A stretch of 45,257 nucleotides of DNA from assembly GCA_964635545.1 (NCBI GenBank), contig CAZWOA010000016.1, positions 1 to 45,257 on the forward strand, written 5' to 3'. The translations under genes were made by a program, and so were the position numbers. Below, in pieces: positions 7,932 to 15,078 of this stretch (the first letter of the stretch is position 1; every line of letters starts with the position of its first letter). Source of the stretch: JAGPIS01 sp964635545. Lineage in GTDB: Bacteria; Bacteroidota; Bacteroidia; Bacteroidales; Marinilabiliaceae. The notes beneath the pieces were generated by a model, which was not told the origin of the DNA, did not search any database, and saw only the letters and a program-made list of their open reading frames with translations.

Positions 7932-8336
7932 TTACGTGTTTGGTACTACAACTTTTGAGCCGCCTTTGTCGCTACCCATAGTGCAAGTGCCACTAAATAT
8001 TGCTCCCGGCTCTATGCTCAACTTATTGGTTTTTATGTCGCCCATAAGTTTAGATGTTGCCTTAAGCGACAGTAGCTCCATCACTTCTATCTCACCGTTC
8101 ATCTCACCGGCAATCTCGGCATTGGTACATTTTACCTTACCTTTAATAGAGCCATTGTTGCCAATTACTATTTTGCCTTTTGACTGTACCGACCCCTCAA
8201 TGATACCGTCTATCCTAATGTCGCCATTAGTGTCGATATCACCGGTGATTTTTGTGCCGGGACCAATCATATTGGGCAATTTATTTTCAACTTCGTATGT
8301 TTTAGCCATCTTCTCTGTTTTTCGAAATTTTAACAT
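7932..8336 (-). CDS. Bactofilin (polymer-forming cytoskeletal protein)
   Basis: The protein contains the bactofilin beta-helix repeats: GTKITGDIDTNGDIRIDGIIEG, then QSKGKIVIGNNGSIKGKVKC, then EIAGEMNGEIEVMELLSLKA (about residues 30-110), with short disordered ends. I start at ATG 8336 (MLKFRKTEKMAKTYE). An ATG at 8375 would run back into the cyclase gene, and MAKTYE at 8309 is an alternative. Bactofilins self-assemble into non-polar filaments that act in cell shape and in localising other proteins. A bactofilin upstream of atpB is a recurrent arrangement in Bacteroidota. No nucleotide-binding motif is present or expected. Confidence 0.88.
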   Translation of the reverse strand: MLKFRKTEKMAKTYEVENKLPNMIGPGTKITGDIDTNGDIRIDGIIEGSVQSKGKIVIGNNGSIKGKVKCTNAEIAGEMNGEIEVMELLSLKATSKLMGDIKTNKLSIEPGAIFSGTCTMGSDKGGSKVVVPNT

Positions 8337-8349
8337 ATTGCAAATATAC

Positions 8350-10074
8350 TCAATTCTGTTTGGTTCGATTGTCAAATATAAGAAAATGTTTGATTATCTG
8401 CACCAAACTATCTTGCCTTACTTCTGCCAAATGATTAAATGTGCTTGTGAACGGCCGGTATTTTGTGACCAAACCCACCATCTTCTCTAGGTCATTACGA
8501 TGAAAATTGGAAAAAGTTCTGTTTTTTTCCTCTTTTTCAACCAATTTTTTGTACTCGTGAACGAAGTTCTTTTTTAGAATCATTAATATAAATGAATCAC
8601 TTATTATCTGTTCAATAATTCCAGTGGGAGCATTCTCCTTCACCAAGTTATGGGTTGCAAATATTACTGATTTTATTTGGTCGGCTTCAAACCTGAACTT
8701 TTCCATTATTTCCTCAATATTCAGCCTATTGCCATCCTCAATTTTATGACATAACAGTGCAGGGAATGTAAATATTGCAGTGCATTTAATCTTTAAAAGT
8801 TCTTCATCCGACACCCGTTCGGCTCGTGCCAAAGTCTCCGCTATAATCTGAAATGATTTGAATAGCGATGCAGCGATGCAGTGACCGGGATATACCTCTT
8901 CTATGTAATCTATCATATCCAGAAGCGAGTTATGCTGAAGACGAATATAGAAAAGTTTATTGGGCACTTTGCCTTTCCCTTGCTCCGATAGCGATGGCAC
9001 TATACTGCGAACAAAGTACATATCGGTTTCTCCCTTATACTTTACCGGCATTTTGCCCCTATATTCGCATACAAAAAAGTCTTTTATAAGATTGTAGGTC
9101 ACTCCGGTAATGTTAATCTCACCTGCAATGCCCGACGACTCCATGCGCGACGCAATATTTACCGAATCGCCCCATATGTCGAAGTATCGTTTTTTATTAC
9201 CTATCATACCCGATATTACAGAGCCTGTGTGTATTCCCACTCTCAACTCCCAGAATCCCAGTTCGTTATTGGATTTAGTGTGGTGTATCGACTTCACATA
9301 TCTTTGCATGGCCATGCCGGCCAATACCACATCAATGGGGTTAGTACGATTCTTTTCGGGTAAGCCGCCGGCACACATATAGGCATCGCCAATGGTTTTT
9401 ATCTTCTCAATGTTAAATTTTTCTGCCACTTCGTCAAAGTAGATGAAGTATTTGTCGAGTTCATCTATAAGCTGTTCAGGATTCATATGCTCCACTATCT
9501 TGGTGAATCCTTGTATGTCGGCAAATAGTACAGTTACTTTTTTATATTTTTGCGATTTTACGTTCCCACTTGTGCGGTCATCTTCTTTGGCTGGCACAAC
9601 TACGGAGGCTGGTTCAATGGGTTGTGGTATGTTTTCTTTTGTCTCTTTCGATTTTCGTATTGCCAGTCCTAATCCAAACGTAGCTACCGATGCCATAATG
9701 GCGATTAATATAAATGGCAGGGATGCTAGATTGTTGGCCTTCTCAATTATTACTTTTACTGATGAGATAGTAGTTTTGTTATTTTTTATCTCCAGCAGAT
9801 AGTTTCCGGGTTCTATATAATCGAAAAAAACGAAATTATTATCACTCCACTCGCTCCAAAGCATCTGGTAGTCGTATATGCGATGGCTGAATGGTCCCTG
9901 GTGTAAGTTGATATCCCAGGTAACAAATAGGGAATTTCCATGGGGTATAGTGATAGTATCATTGTCGGCAGCTTCATAATACTTGCCGTCAATCATATAT
10001 TTTATAGTTGTGGCACTAGATAAACACACAACTATCAAAAAAACAAATGTTGTAAATAATTTTTTTAACATCAC
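8350..10074 (-). CDS. Membrane-bound class III adenylate cyclase
   Basis: The 574-residue protein has a signal-like helix (residues 4-21) and an extracytoplasmic segment whose end, FFDYIEPGNYLLEIK (84-98), looks like the Ig-like Y_Y_Y fold. A membrane helix follows at about 116-138, then the cyclase domain at about 178-355. Metal-binding Asp186 (LFADIQGFT) and Asp230 (TIGDAYM), adenine-selecting Lys226 and Asp299 (YFDIWGD), and transition-state Asn306 and Arg310 are all present, so it should make cAMP rather than cGMP. The last 200 residues are helical and unrecognised. It leads the bactofilin-ATP synthase block, with 13 bases to bactofilin. Confidence 0.88.
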   Translation of the reverse strand: MMLKKLFTTFVFLIVVCLSSATTIKYMIDGKYYEAADNDTITIPHGNSLFVTWDINLHQGPFSHRIYDYQMLWSEWSDNNFVFFDYIEPGNYLLEIKNNKTTISSVKVIIEKANNLASLPFILIAIMASVATFGLGLAIRKSKETKENIPQPIEPASVVVPAKEDDRTSGNVKSQKYKKVTVLFADIQGFTKIVEHMNPEQLIDELDKYFIYFDEVAEKFNIEKIKTIGDAYMCAGGLPEKNRTNPIDVVLAGMAMQRYVKSIHHTKSNNELGFWELRVGIHTGSVISGMIGNKKRYFDIWGDSVNIASRMESSGIAGEINITGVTYNLIKDFFVCEYRGKMPVKYKGETDMYFVRSIVPSLSEQGKGKVPNKLFYIRLQHNSLLDMIDYIEEVYPGHCIAASLFKSFQIIAETLARAERVSDEELLKIKCTAIFTFPALLCHKIEDGNRLNIEEIMEKFRFEADQIKSVIFATHNLVKENAPTGIIEQIISDSFILMILKKNFVHEYKKLVEKEEKNRTFSNFHRNDLEKMVGLVTKYRPFTSTFNHLAEVRQDSLVQIIKHFLIFDNRTKQN

Positions 10075-10098
10075 TATTCGATTTATGATATTTACAAC

Positions 10099-10138
10099 TA
10101 TCTTTGAGACTAATATAAAGAGAATATCAATATCTTTG
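10099..10138 (+). promoter_or_regulatory. Tandem TATCTTTG elements upstream of the universal stress gene
   Basis: The octamer TATCTTTG occurs twice on the plus strand (10099-10106 and 10131-10138), each matching the TAnnTTTG -7 element. The second is 61 bases before the usp start codon. Neither has a TTTG at the preferred spacing of about 20 bases (nearest is 24), so this is moderate evidence for one or two promoters. Confidence 0.4.
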
Positions 10139-10199
10139 TTTTATAATGATAAAAATAGTATATTTATTGTATTGAACATTCATTCTACCGAAGAAATTT

Positions 10200-11033
10200 A
10201 TGGAATCAACTCAAAGCACACTACTCATACCTTATGATTTTACGGTTGCGGCCGACTATGCAGTCTCCCATGCAGTCAGGCTTAGCGGTAAGATGAAGAC
10301 CGGTATTGTTCTTCTGCATATTGTAAAGAAAGAGGTTCAGATTGCCGAGCAGCAGGAGCTATTGCAACGAATTGCAAGTAAAATTGAGGCTGAGCATAAT
10401 ATTAAAACTCAAGCTATAGTTAGAGACGGTACTATTTTCCGTACCATTAACCAAGTGGTTGAAGAGCTTAACTGTATGCTTGTTATAATGGGCACCCATG
10501 GCATGAAAGGTATGCAAAAGCTTACCGGTAGCTATGCTCTAAAAGTTATTGTCGGGTCTAAAATTCCCTATCTGGTGGTTCAGAAGGAGTCGGCTTATCC
10601 TGAAACTGCCAAGATTCTCTTCCCGGTCGATTTTAGAACCGAATCGAAGGAAAAACTAAAATGGCTTGGTTTCTTAGGGCAGTTTATGGATATATATGTC
10701 TATCTCTTTGCCACAACAGGTAAAGATGGTATTATAGATATACCCACAAAAGCCAATCTGGTATTCTGTAAAAAATACCTGGAGGATAAAGATATTAAAT
10801 TTACTATAGAACTATCCGATCTGCCTTTGTCGAGCCATGAGCAAATAGTGGCAGCCGCCAAAAAGGTAGATGCACAGATGATAATTATAATGACCACCCG
10901 CGATATAGCTTTCCACGATTATGTGCTTGGGGCTTCGGAGCAATTTGTGATTGCCAATGACGAGAAAATTGATGTGTTTGTGGTTAATCCGCGTACCGAC
11001 CTTATGAAATATGGTTACGGTAACTTCGGATAA
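10200..11033 (+). CDS. Universal stress protein, tandem UspA domains
   Basis: The 277-residue protein holds two Usp folds. The first (about 1-140) starts TLLIPYDFTVAADYAVSHAV and ends with MGTHGMKGMQKLTGSYALKV, close to the ATP-binding GxxGx(8-9)G[S/T] motif. The second (about 145-277) starts KILFPVDF but its matching loop (TTRDIAFHDYVLGASEQFV) lacks that motif, so only the first is likely to bind nucleotide. Tandem Usps of this size are common in Bacteroidota. It is divergent from the adenylate cyclase gene, with 125 bases between, and ends at a strong terminator. Its specific stress role cannot be inferred. Confidence 0.88.
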   Translation: MESTQSTLLIPYDFTVAADYAVSHAVRLSGKMKTGIVLLHIVKKEVQIAEQQELLQRIASKIEAEHNIKTQAIVRDGTIFRTINQVVEELNCMLVIMGTHGMKGMQKLTGSYALKVIVGSKIPYLVVQKESAYPETAKILFPVDFRTESKEKLKWLGFLGQFMDIYVYLFATTGKDGIIDIPTKANLVFCKKYLEDKDIKFTIELSDLPLSSHEQIVAAAKKVDAQMIIIMTTRDIAFHDYVLGASEQFVIANDEKIDVFVVNPRTDLMKYGYGNFG

Positions 11034-11056
11034 TGAATATATTTTTTTATTTAATT

Positions 11057-11079
11057 AGGCGGTTTTTACCGCCTTTTTA
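11057..11079 (+). terminator. Rho-independent terminator after usp
   Basis: AGGCGGT (11057-11063), loop TTTT, ACCGCCT (11068-11074) gives a perfect seven-pair hairpin followed by a T run. It separates usp from rdgB. Confidence 0.85.
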
Positions 11080-11093
11080 ATTCCTCTATATTT

Positions 11094-11678
11094 ATGCGAC
11101 AAATTTTAGTGGCTACCCACAATAAGAATAAAACCGAAGAGTTTAGAAATAAAGCTAACGGCAGGTTTGAGGTTATAGACCTTACCGATATAGGGTATTT
11201 TGAAGAGATTGCCGAAACCGGAACTACACTGGAAGAGAATGCTCTGTTGAAAGCCAAGTTTGTAAACGAAACTCTTGGCTATGATTGCATTGCCGACGAT
11301 ACAGGACTGGAGATTGAGTGCCTCGATGGTGCACCCGGGGTATATTCGGCACGTTATGCAGGACCCGAAAAGGACTCTGAAAATAATATGGCTAAAGTAC
11401 TAGAGCTCATGAAGGGATGTAGCAATAGAAAAGCCCGCTTCCGCACTGTTATAGCTTTAGTGGCTAATGGTGAGTCGCATCTTTTTGAGGGTGTTGTAAA
11501 TGGTACCATTCTCAACTCTCCACAAGGAACCATGGGTTTTGGCTACGATCCCATATTTCTGCCTGATGGGGGAGAGGTCTCTTTTGCCGAGATGAACCTT
11601 AATGAGAAAAATAAAATTAGTCATCGTGCCCGAGCTTTTGAAAATTTCTACCAATATATTGCACTTCAAAGCAAATAG
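11094..11678 (+). CDS. rdgB: XTP/dITP diphosphatase (RdgB/HAM1)
   Basis: The 194-residue protein begins with the family signature LVATHNKNKTEEFRNK. It continues with ETGTTLEENALLKA, the catalytic-region DCIADDTGLEIECLDGAPGVYSARYAG, and GFGYDPIFLPDGG near residue 150. RdgB hydrolyses non-canonical purine triphosphates (XTP, dITP, ITP) to monophosphates and keeps them out of DNA. Length and motif order are normal. One base separates its stop from the porZ start, so the two are almost certainly one transcript. Confidence 0.96.
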   Translation: MRQILVATHNKNKTEEFRNKANGRFEVIDLTDIGYFEEIAETGTTLEENALLKAKFVNETLGYDCIADDTGLEIECLDGAPGVYSARYAGPEKDSENNMAKVLELMKGCSNRKARFRTVIALVANGESHLFEGVVNGTILNSPQGTMGFGYDPIFLPDGGEVSFAEMNLNEKNKISHRARAFENFYQYIALQSK

Positions 11679-11679
11679 T

Positions 11680-14028
11680 ATGATTAGGATAATTATAGCA
11701 ACTTTATTAATTGTTTTGTCTCTAAGAATTGATGCGCAGAGATGGACAGATCATTTTAACCTAAGTGATGCAAAGTTTTCGTGCGTGTATGATGGTAAGT
11801 TGATTGCCGGATCGAGCCATGGCCTGTTCTACTATGATGCCGAAGATAGGTATATGGGAAAAATGACAAAGGTAAATATGCTGAGTGATATGGATATATC
11901 GACTGTTGTAGCAAGTAATAAGCTGATGGCGGTAGGCTATCAAAATGGAAATCTTGATGTAATAAAAGGAGATAAGGTTTTTAATATTCCTGATATTAAG
12001 CTAAGCAGACTATATCCTGATAAGGCAATTAACTCAATTCTTATTGAGGGTTCAAGACTATACTGCTGTACCAATTTTGGCATTGTGGTTATCAACATTG
12101 ATAAAAAAGAGGTTGCCGACACCTATTATATAGGTACAGAATCAAAAAATTACATGGTTAATTCGGTAATGTTTGACGACCAGTGGATATATGCCGCCAC
12201 AAGCAACGGATTGTACAGAGCAGATAAAAGTTCACACTCACTTTCATATTATAAAACCTGGCAGAAAATTGCCAATGATGAACTTGCTTATAGTGACGTG
12301 GTTTTTTTCGATAGTAAAGTTATTGCTTTCAGAGGAACAAAGGGTGGAGTTGTATCTATGCATGCATGGGATGGTAGCAACTGGGAACAGTATGAAAATA
12401 TTACACAATTTCAGGGTGTGTCCATTTCAAATAATACCTTATATATTGCTACTAAGGGAAGCATTAGAGCCTTATATGAAGATTCGAAAAGCAGTACACA
12501 ATTATTTAATAGGTATAGTCTTGCCGATAGTGAAACATCTGTATCGCCTTCGATTACAAATGTTTCTTTGGAAAATAGTACCGGACGGTTTGTGATTGCC
12601 GACTCTAAGCTTGGGCTGGTATATGTATCGCAGGCAGGCGAGGGGATAAGCGTGGTGCCCAATAGCCCCGCAACTAATAATAGTTTTGATATTGTTGGCA
12701 CTTCAAAGGGTGTGTTTATTACTCCCGGCGGACTTACAAATGCATGGAATAATCATAATAGAAGGATAGCTCTGAGTCGTTATTCTGATGGTGTGTGGAC
12801 TTCCTATATTAATAATAATCACCCCTACGAAAGAGACTTACTGAATATTGCCATTAACCCCAATGCTATTGATAGTATGTATGTATCTACTTGGGGCAAT
12901 GGTATTTTTAAGTTTAATGGTATTGAAGAAGAGGCACATTATACTCAGCAAAACAGTATTCTCAACAATGTGCCATACGTTAATAGTCAGAATTACGTGA
13001 GGGTAGGGGGAATATGCTATGATAATAAATCGAACTTATTTATTTCCAACTGTGAGGTTAACACCGGACTGATAGTAAAGACACCCGATAATAAATGGTA
13101 TCCGCTTTACTATCCTCCTCTGGAGGGTATGCACTCTATAGGTAAAATGATTGTTACCCGCGATAATATTCTTTGGGCAATCATACCAAGGATTGCACCC
13201 GGGCTTTTTGTGTTATCTACCAATGGTACTATCGAAAATAGTGCCGATGATATGTATAGAAGCCCTATATTATCTGATAGTGATAAACGCAACCGTGGGC
13301 AGCTACTGCTTTGGGATGAGAATAGAGAAGCTATCACCAACTCTATAAAAACAATATGTGAGGATAAAAACGGGCAGATATGGCTTGGAACTAATATGGG
13401 TGTGATTGTTTATTACCGCCCCGGACAGATTTTCAACACCGATTATCCTATTGCATCGCGTATAAAAGTACCTCGTAATGATGGCACTAATGCGGCCGAT
13501 TATCTGTTGGGAAATGAAGTTGTTACCGCGATATGTGTTGATGGTGCCAACCGTAAATGGATTGGTACAGAGGCTTCAGGAGTTTTTCTGGTATCGCCCG
13601 ATGGCCTTGAGACAATACAGGCATTCAATAGTAATAATAGCCCACTACCGTCGGATGCTGTTACCAGCATAGGGATTCATCCTACAACAGGCGAGGTATT
13701 TATTGGCACGTCTCAAGGTATTGTGTCATACGTGGGCGATGCTATTGAGCCTATCGTAAAATCCTCATCTGTAAAGATATATCCTAATCCTGTGCGTGAA
13801 AATTACTCGGGTGAAGTAACCATTGATGGTTTTGAATTCGACTCGGAAGTGATTATTACCGATATAAGAGGTGCCCTTGTGTATAAAACTATTTCGCGGG
13901 GAGGGCGTGTAGTATGGAACTGCACCAACCTTAACGGTTCAAAGGCTAAAACCGGTGTTTATTTGGTATTGGCAGCCGATTCGGAAGGAAATAAAAGTGT
14001 GGAAGGCAAAATACTTATTGTGAAATAA
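11680..14028 (+). CDS. porZ: PorZ-like two-propeller protein with type IX sorting domain
   Basis: I start at ATG 11680 (MIRIIIATLLIVLSLRIDAQ, a clean signal peptide), one base after rdgB. The 782-residue product opens RWTDHFNLSDAKFSCVYDGK and contains many propeller blades of the 'GLFYYD', 'GNGIFKFNG' and 'GQIWLGTNMGVIVY' kind. It ends in a type A sorting domain: VKIYPNPVREN, then KTGVYLVLAAD and a final KILIVK. This matches PorZ, a surface protein of the type IX secretion system that delivers anionic lipopolysaccharide to the sortase step. A generic propeller protein with a sorting domain is the alternative. The rdgB linkage supports PorZ from memory only. Confidence 0.78.
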   Translation: MIRIIIATLLIVLSLRIDAQRWTDHFNLSDAKFSCVYDGKLIAGSSHGLFYYDAEDRYMGKMTKVNMLSDMDISTVVASNKLMAVGYQNGNLDVIKGDKVFNIPDIKLSRLYPDKAINSILIEGSRLYCCTNFGIVVINIDKKEVADTYYIGTESKNYMVNSVMFDDQWIYAATSNGLYRADKSSHSLSYYKTWQKIANDELAYSDVVFFDSKVIAFRGTKGGVVSMHAWDGSNWEQYENITQFQGVSISNNTLYIATKGSIRALYEDSKSSTQLFNRYSLADSETSVSPSITNVSLENSTGRFVIADSKLGLVYVSQAGEGISVVPNSPATNNSFDIVGTSKGVFITPGGLTNAWNNHNRRIALSRYSDGVWTSYINNNHPYERDLLNIAINPNAIDSMYVSTWGNGIFKFNGIEEEAHYTQQNSILNNVPYVNSQNYVRVGGICYDNKSNLFISNCEVNTGLIVKTPDNKWYPLYYPPLEGMHSIGKMIVTRDNILWAIIPRIAPGLFVLSTNGTIENSADDMYRSPILSDSDKRNRGQLLLWDENREAITNSIKTICEDKNGQIWLGTNMGVIVYYRPGQIFNTDYPIASRIKVPRNDGTNAADYLLGNEVVTAICVDGANRKWIGTEASGVFLVSPDGLETIQAFNSNNSPLPSDAVTSIGIHPTTGEVFIGTSQGIVSYVGDAIEPIVKSSSVKIYPNPVRENYSGEVTIDGFEFDSEVIITDIRGALVYKTISRGGRVVWNCTNLNGSKAKTGVYLVLAADSEGNKSVEGKILIVK

Positions 14029-14053
14029 GTATCGTGCCGTCACAATTTTTATT

Positions 14054-14494
14054 TTATTTGGATGTTTTTTCAAATTCATTCACCATATCTATCCATTGGG
14101 TGGGCATCTCTATTGAGTGTCCCTCTTTTTTATTGATAGATACCATAACCGATTGGCACACAACCTTTATCTCTTTAGTACTCTTTATTCGCAAATGTTG
14201 AATCATATTCAGGCTCTTGGTGCCAAAACCAGTTATTGCTGTCACCACCTCCACCGTATCGGCTAAGAAAACCGGCAATATAAAGTCGGACTTGATAGAT
14301 GCAATTACAATTGCCTCATCATCAACAAACATGCTTTTGCCAAATATACGTTGCAAGTAGTACATACGGCCAAGGTCAAAATATTCTTGAATTTTTGCAT
14401 TATTTACATGGCCAAGCATGTCTATATCGTTAAACCGAATTTGGATATCGGCTGAGTGGTTGAAGTTTATTATCTCCTGTTCCATTTCTGTCAT
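14054..14494 (-). CDS. Acyl-CoA thioesterase, hotdog (4HBT) family
   Basis: The 146-residue protein has the 4HBT pattern: IQIRFNDIDMLGHVNNAKIQEYFDLGRMYYL. The Asp of FNDIDMLGHVNN is at the position of the catalytic acid in YbgC/FadM-like enzymes. The rest alternates strands as expected for a hotdog fold. These enzymes hydrolyse acyl-CoA or related thioesters in the cytoplasm. The substrate is unknown. The start codon overlaps the tsaC stop (ATGA), which supports this start and translational coupling. It converges with porZ. Confidence 0.85.
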   Translation of the reverse strand: MTEMEQEIINFNHSADIQIRFNDIDMLGHVNNAKIQEYFDLGRMYYLQRIFGKSMFVDDEAIVIASIKSDFILPVFLADTVEVVTAITGFGTKSLNMIQHLRIKSTKEIKVVCQSVMVSINKKEGHSIEMPTQWIDMVNEFEKTSK

Positions 14495-15060
14495 TGTCTT
14501 ATTATTTTTACTTCACCGCCCTTGCCCAGTTTAATAATGCTGGAAGGAGTAGCAGGTGTTATGTCGTTGCGACGATACTCAACTGTATAATCAACGTTAT
14601 TTATTATCTCTTCTGATATTTCATCGAAGGTTGCCGGTGCTTTCTGGCCGCTTATGTTAGCCGAGGTAGAGACGATAGGCTTTCGTAGTCGAGCACATAG
14701 CTCCTTTGAGAATAGCTCTTTTGTTACCCTCATTCCTATTGTTCCATCGGTAGCAATTAGGTTGGGAGCGAGGTTTTTGGCTCCATCAAAAATTATTGTT
14801 AACGGCTTTTCACTCAGCTCTATAACGTCCCAGGCCACATCGGGTATTTCTGATATGTAGCCTCCCATTCTTTGTGGCGAATCGATGAGTGTGAGCATAC
14901 TTTTGGAGTCTTCACGTTGCTTCAACTTATATATTTTTGCCACTGCCTCGCTATTTGTTGCGTCGCAGCCAATGCCCCATATCGTATCTGTGGGATATAG
15001 TATTACACCACCAGCTCTAAGCACTTCCAGTGCCTTGTTAATATCTTCAGTCTTAAACAT
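14491..15060 (-). CDS. tsaC: L-threonylcarbamoyladenylate synthase (TsaC/Sua5 family)
   Basis: The 189-residue protein carries the YrdC-domain signatures GGVILYPTDTIWGIGCDATN near the start, KLKQREDSKSMLTLI, and the C-terminal RKPIVSTSANISGQKAP. It makes threonylcarbamoyl-AMP from threonine, bicarbonate and ATP for the t6A37 modification of ANN-decoding tRNAs. The length is that of the short TsaC form, without the extra Sua5 domain. It lies 18 bases after the ABC transporter gene and overlaps the thioesterase gene by four. Confidence 0.94.
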   Translation of the reverse strand: MFKTEDINKALEVLRAGGVILYPTDTIWGIGCDATNSEAVAKIYKLKQREDSKSMLTLIDSPQRMGGYISEIPDVAWDVIELSEKPLTIIFDGAKNLAPNLIATDGTIGMRVTKELFSKELCARLRKPIVSTSANISGQKAPATFDEISEEIINNVDYTVEYRRNDITPATPSSIIKLGKGGEVKIIRQ

Positions 15061-15078
15061 TTAGGCGTTCAATAATTA

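Noticed and set aside
14013..14060. Terminator between porZ and the thioesterase gene
   Set aside because: TTGTGA/TCACAA gives only six pairs with a 16-base loop, and part lies inside the porZ end. The T-rich stretch is suggestive, but the stem is too weak to list.
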